Assembly: GCA_016208315.1 (NCBI GenBank)
Contig: JACQYF010000037.1
Location: 1-47,999 of the forward strand
Source: Chloroflexota bacterium
GTDB lineage: Bacteria; Chloroflexota; Anaerolineae; UBA4142
DNA length: 47,999 nt
Reading direction: 5' to 3'
Numbering within the stretch: position 1 is the stretch's first letter; each line of letters begins with the position of its first letter. Of the stretch, positions 8,801-15,710 are shown piece after piece. The notes beneath the pieces were generated by a model. It made no database searches, was not told the origin of the DNA, and saw only the letters and a program-made list of their open reading frames with translations. The translations under genes and the position numbers were made by a program.

Positions 8801-9299
8801 CGGCGTCGTTCGCCGTCCACGCGAGCGCGGTTTCGACCGCCTCCGCGTAGAGCGCCGCGCTCGTGTTTTCGTCGAGCACCTGGAACTCGGGATCAATGCC
8901 GGCTTCGGCGGGATGGGCGCGCAGGATGGCGGCGCATAAACTGTGGATGGTGCCGATGCGCGCGGTCTCCACCTCACCCCTCTCCCCCCATCCCCCTCCC
9001 CCCTCTCCTGGGCTGAAGTTCAAGCCCAGGAGAGGGGGGAGGGGGAGCGAGGGGGTGGGGGGTGAGGCAAGGTATCCGCGTATCCGCGTCCGCATTTCGC
9101 GCGCGGCTTTGTCGGTGAACGTGATCGCGATCAGCGAACGCAGCGGCGCGCCGTCGTCGAGCAGCGCGAGGAAACGCGCGACGAGCGTGCGCGTCTTGCC
9201 GGAACCCGCGCCCGCAGTCACGACAATATCCGCATCACGCTGCGTCACCGCCGCGCGTTGCGTGGGGTCGAGAGGGATGAGAGAGAGAATAGATGACAT
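5889..9299 (-). CDS. addA: AddA-type UvrD/RecB helicase-nuclease
   Basis: This 1,136-residue protein looks like the AddA subunit of the AddAB (RecBCD-like) enzyme, which resects double-strand breaks for RecA loading. Landmarks in order: Walker A AGAGSGKT at 29-36, ITFTDKAAREM (motif Ia), LVDEFQDTN (motif II), VGDGKQSIYRFRG (motif III), MTVHKAKGLEFPVV (motif V region), YVAATRAKD (motif VI) and a RecB-type nuclease motif VVDFKTD near residue 1080. It lies 73 bp downstream of the addB-like gene, the usual addBA order. Three palindromic or heptamer repeats are translated in frame inside it (about residues 78-109, 412-432 and 887-928). No clear ribosome site precedes the ATG, because the upstream gap is filled by another repeat. 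Length is slightly under that of Bacillus AddA. Confidence 0.85.
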   Translation of the reverse strand: MSSILSLIPLDPTQRAAVTQRDADIVVTAGAGSGKTRTLVARFLALLDDGAPLRSLIAITFTDKAAREMRTRIRGYLASPPTPSLPLPPLLGLNFSPGEGGGGWGERGEVETARIGTIHSLCAAILRAHPAEAGIDPEFQVLDENTSAALYAEAVETALAWTANDADASVLFSLLKENALRELLGALVAKRLDAQATLDAVADPRATWEAALTNAVAQYTAQPTVAGAIATLRELRDSGQLERVAGNKLAPQIVALLERWARLAGSSDWDLKLRELFALRRENLSGRVGDKGAAKDAVQVLREHYDETLDPWLGGQGADDALPRWALDERAADTLPQLRRAFEAAVRAYDALKADRRALDFDDLEAQTVALLENNADVRARWQSETRAVLVDEFQDTNDRQRRIAYALSGFGFPTSNFQLLPQTPRDRGATSKLFVVGDGKQSIYRFRGGDVTVLRRVQADVAAQGGAAFDLDLTYRAHEPLVIQLNALLEPILGATDDPARPYAIPFSPLRAHRLAPRDGIREPFVEFCLGLGEDAEQGRTAAAHALAARLARVRDDERVAWGEIALLFRASTHFVAFEAAFERAGIPFVTVAGKGLYERPEVRDLLNALAALADPTDDLALAGVLRSPAFGLSDAALYLLRRDGEVKRSFWSALHGDLSALAPDDAARAVRAREILTQITRLAGRASVAATLKAFLDATDYQAILSHAPGGERPRRNVAKLLADAHASGLVGLTEFLEYVRTLREVEARTGEAPIEAGESVQLMTVHKAKGLEFPVVVIADAAHAPRSTHGFWLDPELGPVFSISTATERSVIDRLARRRDQDQADAEERRLLYVAATRAKDKLIVCGHCKRKTNGTLTLGGWLGLLGEITKLNEVVIPDGPETNGNWGLVIGNCGVEIASKLDDGRTELAAQGAEALAPITTFQLPSTPQAPPLLSPLVSPPRESADDKVRAREGEPPRRVWRVVPTAARPQGPAWVVGQLAHEALRRWRFPDKSEFEVFLHPHAIAAGLTDQMEIAATVGEVRRLLERFQSHALFAEMDAAERYHEVPYAFEREGCVENGVIDVLYRLGDNWRVVDFKTDEIRDEPTLNEKIYKYRAQVACYADAVRVLAGASPQAQLCFLNVRGEVRVAGV
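6514..6637. repeat. Heptamer-based inverted repeat inside addA (AATTACC family)
   Basis: On the plus strand GGTAATT and AGTAATT heptamers at 6514-6534 face CAATTAC, CAATTAC, TAATCCC, CAATTAC at 6610-6637. The whole segment is read in frame as part of a variable linker before the nuclease domain of AddA. The low-complexity AT-rich heptamers stand out from the GC-rich gene around them. Confidence 0.65.
8002..8063. repeat. GGAAGTT heptamer repeat inside addA
   Basis: GGAAGTT occurs at the left end and three more times in tandem at the right end, flanking a CCCTCGG/CCTCGGGG segment. It is translated in frame between the VDEFQDTN motif and the GDGKQSIYR motif of the helicase, adding about 20 residues at a place normally occupied by a short turn. 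Confidence 0.6.
8972..9067. repeat. Large palindromic element inside addA (CCTCACCCC family)
   Basis: Two arms of about 42 bp, rich in C on the left and G on the right, run from CCTCACCCC to GGGGGTGAGG. They meet at a TCCTGGGCT / AGCCCAGGA core with an 8-base loop. The element is translated in frame as a Pro/Gly-rich insert at AddA residues 78-109, between motif Ia and the next conserved block. A second copy of this family is in addB at 11763-11858. Confidence 0.8.
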
Positions 9300-9310
9300 A
9301 GGGAAGTTGG

Positions 9311-9363
9311 AAGTGCGAAGAAGTGCCTAAAGTAAAGTTCACTTCGCACTTTAGGCACTTTAA
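9311..9363. repeat. Heptamer hairpin in the addB-addA gap
   Basis: AAGTGCCTAAAGT at about 9323-9335 pairs with ACTTTAGGCACTT at 9349-9361 to give a 13-bp stem. It fills most of the 73-bp space between the addB stop and the addA start and leaves no obvious ribosome site for addA. It could weaken read-through or tune addA translation (inference). Confidence 0.65.
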
Positions 9364-9372
9364 ACTTTGCAC

Positions 9373-12300
9373 TTATCTCTTCGGCCGGTATCGCCAACAA
9401 AACGCGCTGGCCGGGCACCAGTCCGGGCAGCCGCCGTCGGGCGGGTGCGGAGCGAAATCGCCCGCGCGGACGCGCGATGCGTGCGAGAGCGAGTGCGCGG
9501 TCGCAGTTTGCAGCGCGGCGTCAACGCCGCCCGGATATTTTTCCAGTTTCAGACTGCTTGCTTTCGCGGAACCGATGTGCCAATACAGCCCCGCGGCAGG
9601 AGCGCCGACTTGAAGCGCATCACGCAGGGCGAGCGCGTACAGCGCGAGCTGCAAGCGCTTGCCCTGGTCGAGATCGGCGCGGCTGATGGACGACGAACCG
9701 GCTTTGTAGTCCACGACGCGCAAATCGCCCGCGGCGTTCACGTCTACGCGATCAATGTAGCCGCGCAGTTGAATTTCGCCGCCGTCGCCGCGCAGAACGA
9801 GCGGCGGCACACCCTCACCCCGGCCCTCCCCCGTTGCTGACGGGGGAGCACCCCCACCCCGGCCCTCCCCCGTCAGCAACAGGGGAGGGGGAGGGCCGAA
9901 TGCGAGTTCGAAATAGAGTGGACGCCAGCCGGCGCTCGCTTCGTGCAGCGCGCGAATGGTGTCGGCGAGGATCGCTTCCAACTCCGCGCGCTGTCTTTGC
10001 CACAGCGCGGTCGGACGAAAGCCGTATGTCTCCGGCGCGGCGTCGAAAACCTCGTTGGCGATGGCGGGCAGCGCGGCGAGCAGCGCGCTCAGGTCCGTCG
10101 GGTCGGCGGCGGTACGAAAGAGCGTTTCGAGGATTGCGTGGTACATGGTGCCGAGTTGGCGCACGTCGTAGCCCGCCTCGACCGGCGGTCGCGGTTCGAG
10201 GCCCAGCGCGTACGCCGCGAAATAGGCAAAAGGACACGTGCCGAACGTTTCGAGCCGGCTCGCGCTCCACGGACGCATCGCCGGATAGTCGCGCTCAAGG
10301 CGCATTTGCAGCGCCGAGAGGTCGCCTTCGTAGGGGCCGCGCGGTTGGGCGGCGAGGCGCGCGGCAAGAACGACCTCACCTGCTTGACCCCCATACTCCC
10401 ATGCTCCCACACTGTTTGCAAGTATGGGAGTATGGGAGTGTGGGAGAGGGGTGAGGCGCAGTTCCACCGCCGACGCCGCGTCCTCCACCGGCAGCGCGTC
10501 GTCCAAGCGCACGCGGCCAACCGGCGCATCAACAAGTTGGCGCACATGCTCCCAGTAAGGCGAGGGTTCCCACGGTTGCCCGTCGTCGGCGAGATAGGGG
10601 CGCGTGAGCAACAGCTTGTCCGTCGCACGCGTGACCGCTTCGTAGAAAAACGTGACCTCGTCGCCGGAAATCCGCAGCGGAAGACCCAGCATGGCGCGGT
10701 CGGCTTCCGTCAGGAACGGGTCTTCGACCGGCGCGCGCGGAAATTCGCCCTCCGCCAAGCCGACGAGCGCGACGGCGCGAAACGATAGACCGCGCGCCGC
10801 AAGAACGGACGCCGCGAGAATCGTCTGCGATTCGTCCGGGGGAGGCACGGCGTACGTCGCCGCTTCGACTGCGCCGCGCAGTTCGTTCCAGAATTCGGCA
10901 AACGTGTACTCGGCACCGCGCGCGGGGCCGAGCGCGGTTTGAGCGAACACGAGCGCGCGCAGAATGTTCTTAAACTCGCGCAGCGCGGCCACATCGCGCG
11001 CGCGGGTCGCCGGTTCGGCGCTGGCGCACGCGACGATGCGGAGACTCGTGTCAGATTCGGTCTGCCATTCGGACAACAGCTCCGGGTCGTCGCCGATGAG
11101 GGCTTCAAGCCATGTCGCGTAAACGCGCGTCGTCGCCCGCGGCGGCGGCGTGACGCGCGCGGCGAATTGTCGAAACTTGCGCCATAGGGCGGCCGCGTGC
11201 GTACCCGTCGGCGCGACGAGCGGCGCAGATTCCTCGTCGAGTTCCGGCGCGGGTTGAGCGCGCGCGAGCCGCGTCAGTGTGTCTTGCCACTGGTCGTACC
11301 CGGCGACGACCTGTCCCCAGCGCGCGGCGGCATCCAGCCGTTCCGCACGACCGAGGTCGCCACCTCGGTGGTCGCCGCGTTCAATCCCCAGGGCTGTCCA
11401 ATCCGCGTACGGCGTGCGCCAGGCGTCCACGACGCGGCGGCGCGGCCAGTCCTGCAATTCAAGCGCGAGCAGGTTCAGCAGCGCGGCAATCGCCGGATTC
11501 GCGGCGAGGTTCGCGCCCTGCTGCAAATGGACCGGCATACCGAATTCAGCCGCGACCTCTTCGATAAATGCGCGATACGGCTCGATCTCGCGCGCGAGCA
11601 GCGCGACCTCGCCGGGCGCGCACTGATCGCGCACGATACGCGCTTTGAGCCAGCGCAGCGCGGCCCGAATCTCTTCGGCGCGATTAGGCGCTTCCAGGAA
11701 TTCGACTCTGCCGTCGGCGGGAAGCCGGTCTGACGCGGGTTGAAATAGCGCGGGTTCGAGACGCCTCACCCCACTCCCCCTTCCCCCTCTCCCCTCTCCT
11801 GGAACTGAACTTCGTTCCAGGAGAGGGGAGAGGGGGACCGAGGGGGTGAGGGATGAGGCGAGCGCAGCGCGGGCGCGCATAAAGCGGCGGTGCGCGAGCC
11901 GTTCGCCCTGACGACCGAGGTCGCCACCTGGGTGGGCGGAGCGTAGCGAAGTCGAAGGGTCGCCCGTGAGCGTGATTAGGGTTTCTTGAGCGCGCGCCGC
12001 CAGGAGGCGCAGCACTAAAAGTTGTGTGGGGTTGAATTCGTCAAAGCCGTCTACGACGAGCAAACGCCAGCCGCGCGCGAGGGCCGCGTTGCCTTCCAGC
12101 GCGAGGGTCGCCAGCCAGCCCTGCCCTTCGCCGTCCGCCCAGTTGGAGGCGAGGAGGCGGTGTTGATACGCGGCGTACAAAAGCGCCAGTTCCTCCAACC
12201 GCGCGCCGCGTCCCTTGACGGCGTCCGCTAACTTTTCGGGCGTGAGGCGCGCGCGTTTGAGTTCTTGGATACTGTTATGCAGCGCGTGGGCAAAGCCGGG

Positions 12301-12642
12301 TTTGGCGTGAATGCCCGCGAAGAAATCCAGCCGGCCATCCGCGTGCAGTTGCGCGGCGATGTCGCGCAAAAAGCGGTAGAGCACCGGTTCGTCGAGCCGC
12401 GCAACCAGTTGTCCGTTTTCTGCGAGCAGTTCCTGGTAGAGCGCGTAGAACGTGCCGAGCCAAACGCCCATCGCGCCGCCCGCGCGGGCGAGGCGGCGGC
12501 GGAACGCGGCGACGTTCGCCGCGTTCGGCAAGATTACCCAAATCGCGGCGAGGGGCTTGTCGCGGCGCGCGGTTTGGATGCGCTCGATACAATGCTGCGT
12601 TTTGCCCGACGCGGCGGGCGCGAGCAGAAGTTGAATCGCCAT
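9373..12642 (-). CDS. addB: AddB-type nuclease subunit with Fe-S cluster motif
   Basis: This 1,089-residue protein matches the AddB partner of AddA. The Walker A motif APAASGKT is at residues 8-15. The C-terminal PD-(D/E)xK nuclease has YIDRVD, VVDYKAG and a following Q-containing helix. The iron-sulfur cysteines typical of AddB are present: one in FGTCPFAYF before the nuclease, and Cys1072, Cys1076 and Cys1082 in a CPDWCPASAFC pattern at the end. Central helicase-like motifs are degenerate, as usual for AddB. The gene starts four bases after the stop of a truncated ORF and is followed by addA, so it sits in a minus-strand operon headed by the SWIM-SNF2 gene. Five repeat elements are read in frame within it, the most of any gene here. 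Confidence 0.85.
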   Translation of the reverse strand: MAIQLLLAPAASGKTQHCIERIQTARRDKPLAAIWVILPNAANVAAFRRRLARAGGAMGVWLGTFYALYQELLAENGQLVARLDEPVLYRFLRDIAAQLHADGRLDFFAGIHAKPGFAHALHNSIQELKRARLTPEKLADAVKGRGARLEELALLYAAYQHRLLASNWADGEGQGWLATLALEGNAALARGWRLLVVDGFDEFNPTQLLVLRLLAARAQETLITLTGDPSTSLRSAHPGGDLGRQGERLAHRRFMRARAALASSLTPSVPLSPLLERSSVPGEGRGGRGSGVRRLEPALFQPASDRLPADGRVEFLEAPNRAEEIRAALRWLKARIVRDQCAPGEVALLAREIEPYRAFIEEVAAEFGMPVHLQQGANLAANPAIAALLNLLALELQDWPRRRVVDAWRTPYADWTALGIERGDHRGGDLGRAERLDAAARWGQVVAGYDQWQDTLTRLARAQPAPELDEESAPLVAPTGTHAAALWRKFRQFAARVTPPPRATTRVYATWLEALIGDDPELLSEWQTESDTSLRIVACASAEPATRARDVAALREFKNILRALVFAQTALGPARGAEYTFAEFWNELRGAVEAATYAVPPPDESQTILAASVLAARGLSFRAVALVGLAEGEFPRAPVEDPFLTEADRAMLGLPLRISGDEVTFFYEAVTRATDKLLLTRPYLADDGQPWEPSPYWEHVRQLVDAPVGRVRLDDALPVEDAASAVELRLTPLPHSHTPILANSVGAWEYGGQAGEVVLAARLAAQPRGPYEGDLSALQMRLERDYPAMRPWSASRLETFGTCPFAYFAAYALGLEPRPPVEAGYDVRQLGTMYHAILETLFRTAADPTDLSALLAALPAIANEVFDAAPETYGFRPTALWQRQRAELEAILADTIRALHEASAGWRPLYFELAFGPPPPLLLTGEGRGGGAPPSATGEGRGEGVPPLVLRGDGGEIQLRGYIDRVDVNAAGDLRVVDYKAGSSSISRADLDQGKRLQLALYALALRDALQVGAPAAGLYWHIGSAKASSLKLEKYPGGVDAALQTATAHSLSHASRVRAGDFAPHPPDGGCPDWCPASAFCWRYRPKR
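9810..9898. repeat. C/G-rich palindromic element inside addB
   Basis: CCGGCCCTCCCCCGT occurs twice as a direct repeat, facing CGGGGGAG and GGGAGGGGGAGGGCC. The insert is read in frame as a Pro/Gly-rich stretch at AddB residues ~914-944, just before the nuclease domain. Confidence 0.65.
10374..10456. repeat. Palindromic heptamer element inside addB (CCCATACT family)
   Basis: The left arm contains CCCATAC, TCCCATG, CTCCCAC heptamers and the right arm AGTATGG, GAGTATG, GGAGTGT, GGGAGAG. The ends are CCTCACC and GGTGAGG and the loop is GTTTGCA. It is translated in frame at AddB residues 728-756. Confidence 0.7.
11348..11377. repeat. Short hairpin in addB (CGACCGAGGT family)
   Basis: GACCGAGGT and ACCTCGGTGGTC form a hairpin around CGCC. 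The same CGACCGAGGTCGCCACCT core recurs at 11911-11930 in this gene, showing it is a dispersed repeat and not AddB-specific sequence. Confidence 0.5.
11763..11858. repeat. Large palindromic element inside addB (CCTCACCCC family)
   Basis: GCCTCACCCC begins and GGATGAGGC ends a palindrome with arms of about 43 bp, with core TCCTGGAAC / GTTCCAGGA and loop TGAACTTC. It is the sister of the element at 8972-9067 in addA. It is translated in frame as a Pro/Ser/Gly-rich insert at AddB residues 261-293. Confidence 0.8.
11911..11972. repeat. Composite dispersed repeat inside addB
   Basis: The CGACCGAGGTCGCCACCT core of the 11348 hairpin is followed by AGCGAAGTCGAAGGGT, a motif that reappears upstream of 30370 and, inverted and degenerate, in the 26723 gene. 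It is read in frame as a GDPSTSLRSAHPGGD-type stretch in AddB. Confidence 0.55.
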
Positions 12643-12645
12643 GCA

Positions 12646-12807
12646 TCAGCTCGCCGAGGATTGAAATAGGCGCAACTGCCCGCTATCTGTATTCGCAAAT
12701 GCGACGATGCTGGCCGCGAGATCATCGGCATGAACCGGCCACGCTTTGAATTCGGTATGCAAGTCTTCGCCGCGCTGGAGGCGCGCACCGAGCTCAATTG
12801 AGTCCAT
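12646..12807 (-). pseudogene. Truncated AlbA_2 (Schlafen-type) domain gene remnant
   Basis: The ORF encodes 53 residues. Its ATG overlaps the stop of the SNF2 gene (TGATG on the minus strand), so it would be translated by coupling. The sequence RGEDLHTEFKAW ... IVAFANTDSGQL matches the start of the AlbA_2/divergent AAA_4 domain, where E..EFK and AFANTxGG are the hallmark. Such proteins are normally 300-500 residues. Here the reading ends after FQSSAS and the addB start follows four bases later. The rest of the gene is missing, so this is probably a remnant left when addB was joined to this operon. Confidence 0.65.
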
Positions 12808-15629
12808 CAGAGTCCTTTCTCCGCCACGCGCTTTTGCCCCGCCTCGATCACCGCGCGCACCGTCGCCAGCAATGCTTCCGCGCTTTTCGGTGAGAGTGGC
12901 GGCGCGCTGGGGTCGGCCGGCGGTTCGGTCAGCTCGCGGGCTTGCGCGCACTGCGCGGCGAGTTCCGCGGACAATTGCCCCGGTTCGACCAGCTCCGCTT
13001 GGATCACGCGCGCGCTCGGCAAATCCGCGTTCGGATCGCGATCGCCGGCGAGCGCGAGATGCGACGACAGCGCCCAGCCGAGCGCGTCGCGCAGCGGGCG
13101 AATCGTTTCCTCCGGAAATCCGCCGCGCAAAACCACGTCCGCAAGCTGCGCGCGTTTCGCCGCAAACTCGAAACCCGTCCGCGCTTTTTGCAGGCGTTTC
13201 TCCAATTCGGCGCGGCCGTCGGCGGGCGCGGGGAGCGCGGGCGCGCGGTACGCTTCGTCCTCCGGCGCGGCGCGCTCGACGATCTTGCCCGCCAGCGCAA
13301 GAAAGGCGCGGTAGCCCTCCTGTTCCATCAAGTGCAATGTGGGTGCTGACTCGACAAAATACTCGCTCGCGAGCGATTCGATCTTGGCGCGCAATTCGCC
13401 CGGCTCGCGATCCACGACGACGAATGCGCCGTACCCGCCGCTCGCCGCAGCGGCGGCTTTGCGGACGAGTAGGATGCGGCCGGGGAAGCGCGCGACGAGC
13501 AACTCGGCAAACGCGCGTAATGTTGGTTTCGGCGCAACCGCTTCTTCGATTACCGGTTCGAGTTCGACGACCGGCTTGATTTCCGCGCCCAACATCGCGT
13601 CGAGGCGGCGGAGCAAGCCCTGACCGGAATCGCGGAATGAGATCGCGGTCGGCGAATCTTCGTTGCCGAACACGCTGCCAAACACGTTGCGCTTCGCCGC
13701 CAGCGTGTCGAGCATGCGTTCCTCGATTGTCCCCTGCGCGATGAGATTGACGACGTGGACCGGGTTGAGTTGCCCGTGGCGGTGCGCGCGCCCGATGCGC
13801 TGCTCGAGCACTGCAGGGTTCCACGGCAAATCGAGATTGATGACGAGATCGGCGGCCTGCAAATTCAAGCCCACACCGCCCGCATCGGTCGAAAGAAAGA
13901 CGCGACAATCGGAATCGTGGAGAAAGCGATCCACGATTTCGCCGCGCTTGGCGGTGGGCACCGAACCCGCCAGTTTGACGTGACCCAGGTCGAGGCGTTC
14001 CAGAATCGGCTTGGCAAAGTCGAGCATCGCTTCCCACTGCGAAAAGACAATGGCCTTGTGCCCGTTGCTGGCGATTTGCTCGTCGAGGATGTGGTGCAAT
14101 TCGCGGAGTTTCGGCGCGGTCTTTTCGCGGTCGGCGGGCAGAATCGCTTTATCGTGCAGCGCGAGCGCGTTGCAGATGAGGCGCATCTTGATGAGCGCCT
14201 TGAGCAGCAGGTCGTGCTCTTTGGGAGTGAGCGGTCGGCGCTTGGAGGTGGCGAGCAGCCGGGCGACGATCTCCTTGAACTCGTCGTACGCCCGGATTTG
14301 CAGCGGCGTCATCTCGACGAAAAAGTTATTGTCCACGCGCGGCGGCAGATCGCGCAGCACTTGATCGCGCGTGCGGCGTAGGACGTAGGGCGCGATCGTG
14401 TGGCGCAGTTCGTCCAGACCCTTGTAGCCGAGCACTTTGTACGAGCCGTCGTCGCGCGTTTCGAGTTCGTAAAAGCGGTCGTTGAAATGCCAGAGCGGGC
14501 CGAGGATGCGCGGATCGAGAAACTGGAACACGCTGTACAATTCGTCGAGCCGATTTTCGAGCGGGGTGCCGGTGAGGACGAAACCATAGCGGCTGCGCAG
14601 GCGCTTGACCGCGTCGGCGGTTTTCGTGCGCCAGTTCTTGATGCGCTGCGCTTCGTCGAGGATGATGACGTCGGGTCGCAGGTGCTCCAGTTCCTCCAAA
14701 TCGCGGCGGACGAGTTCGTAGTTGACGAGAGTGAAAAACGTATCGCCCGCGTAAATCTCGCGCCGCTGTTTCAGCCCGCCCTGAACGACGGACGCCGAGA
14801 GCGCGGTAAAGCGGCGAATCTCGCGCGCCCACTGGTGCTTGAGCGACGCGGGCGTGATGACCAGTACCTTCTTGATGTCGCGCAGTTGCTGCAAGAGCGA
14901 ACAAGCCGGGATGGCCTCGATCGTCTTGCCGAGGCCCATATCGTCGGCGAGCAGCGTGCGCCCGCCGAACGCGAGGTGCAGCGCGCCTTGTTCCTGGTAC
15001 GGATAGAGACGGGTGTTGAGCAGCGACAGCGAGCGATTGCCCTGCGCGACCTGGTCGAGAAACCATTCCTTTTGCTTGCGGACCGACTCGCGATCTTGGA
15101 CGAGTTCGAGATGCTCGCGTACCGCGTCGTCTACGACGATTTGCGTGCGGAGTCGCGCGGGCAGCGCGTTGATTTCGGCGAGGAGCGCAGGGAGGGCTTG
15201 CGTCAGCGCGCCTTGCAGGATGCCGTCGCTGTCGAAATTGCGCGCGAACAGCGCGCGCAGTTCGGGCGCGCGCGGCAAGGGGAGCGTGGCGCGAACGCTA
15301 ATGTCCTCGGCGTAGTGCAAAAAAATCTGCGCGGTCGCCGGTTTCTGGGCCGCGAGCGCGTCGAGGCGGTCGGCGTATTTTTGCTTGAGCTGCGCCACCA
15401 CGCCTTCGATGTGCTTGCACGTGCCGACGAGGTTCGTGCGATAGTCGGGGCAGGTGCAGGTGTTGCGGCGTTCGTCGAGCGAGCGAATGGTGACGCGGTA
15501 AGTTCGCCCGGAGATGGAAACGACGTCAAAGGGGCTGAAAAGCGGGTGGCGGCCGCGGTTGGTGACGCGGACGATTTCTTCGAGCGCGCGCTGCTGGCGG
15601 CGTTCGATCTGAGTTTGCATTTCGCTCAT
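12807..15629 (-). CDS. SWIM zinc-finger SNF2-family helicase
   Basis: This 940-residue SNF2/RapA-like DNA translocase carries an N-terminal SWIM zinc finger, C58-x-C60 ... C71-x-H73, thought to bind DNA or protein. Motor motifs follow: Walker A DMGLGKT ending at residue 236, DEAQ at 325-328, VLTGTPLENR, then the helicase C-lobe with FLSTDAGGVGLNLQAAD and QRIGRAHRHGQ. A ~250-residue C-terminal region is not recognised. I chose the ATG at 15629, with GAGGGAG upstream; an in-frame GTG at 15680 would lie before the predicted transcription start. The gene heads a minus-strand run with the AlbA_2 relic, addB and addA, which suggests a role in DNA repair or in handling foreign DNA. Confidence 0.85.
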   Translation of the reverse strand: MSEMQTQIERRQQRALEEIVRVTNRGRHPLFSPFDVVSISGRTYRVTIRSLDERRNTCTCPDYRTNLVGTCKHIEGVVAQLKQKYADRLDALAAQKPATAQIFLHYAEDISVRATLPLPRAPELRALFARNFDSDGILQGALTQALPALLAEINALPARLRTQIVVDDAVREHLELVQDRESVRKQKEWFLDQVAQGNRSLSLLNTRLYPYQEQGALHLAFGGRTLLADDMGLGKTIEAIPACSLLQQLRDIKKVLVITPASLKHQWAREIRRFTALSASVVQGGLKQRREIYAGDTFFTLVNYELVRRDLEELEHLRPDVIILDEAQRIKNWRTKTADAVKRLRSRYGFVLTGTPLENRLDELYSVFQFLDPRILGPLWHFNDRFYELETRDDGSYKVLGYKGLDELRHTIAPYVLRRTRDQVLRDLPPRVDNNFFVEMTPLQIRAYDEFKEIVARLLATSKRRPLTPKEHDLLLKALIKMRLICNALALHDKAILPADREKTAPKLRELHHILDEQIASNGHKAIVFSQWEAMLDFAKPILERLDLGHVKLAGSVPTAKRGEIVDRFLHDSDCRVFLSTDAGGVGLNLQAADLVINLDLPWNPAVLEQRIGRAHRHGQLNPVHVVNLIAQGTIEERMLDTLAAKRNVFGSVFGNEDSPTAISFRDSGQGLLRRLDAMLGAEIKPVVELEPVIEEAVAPKPTLRAFAELLVARFPGRILLVRKAAAAASGGYGAFVVVDREPGELRAKIESLASEYFVESAPTLHLMEQEGYRAFLALAGKIVERAAPEDEAYRAPALPAPADGRAELEKRLQKARTGFEFAAKRAQLADVVLRGGFPEETIRPLRDALGWALSSHLALAGDRDPNADLPSARVIQAELVEPGQLSAELAAQCAQARELTEPPADPSAPPLSPKSAEALLATVRAVIEAGQKRVAEKGL

Positions 15630-15667
15630 CGGCGACTCCCTCGTGCGCGGGGTTGGGAACGCCAGAA

Positions 15668-15696
15668 ATTCTATCACCAATGCGTGAATAGTTCAA
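15668..15696 (-). promoter_or_regulatory. Predicted promoter of the SNF2-addB-addA operon
   Basis: On the minus strand TTGAAC (15696-15691), a 17-bp spacer and TAGAAT (15673-15668) form a good sigma-70-type promoter. The start would be near 15661, about 30 bases before the SNF2 ATG at 15629. It lies in the 81-bp gap after the MFS gene. Confidence 0.6.
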
Positions 15697-15710
15697 CTTG
15701 GATGCTAGAG

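Noticed and set aside
12808..14037. Long open frame in another reading of the SNF2 gene, joined to the AlbA_2 relic
   Set aside because: The upstream 410 codons are Arg-rich shadow sequence; only the last 53 codons from the ATG at 12807 look real.
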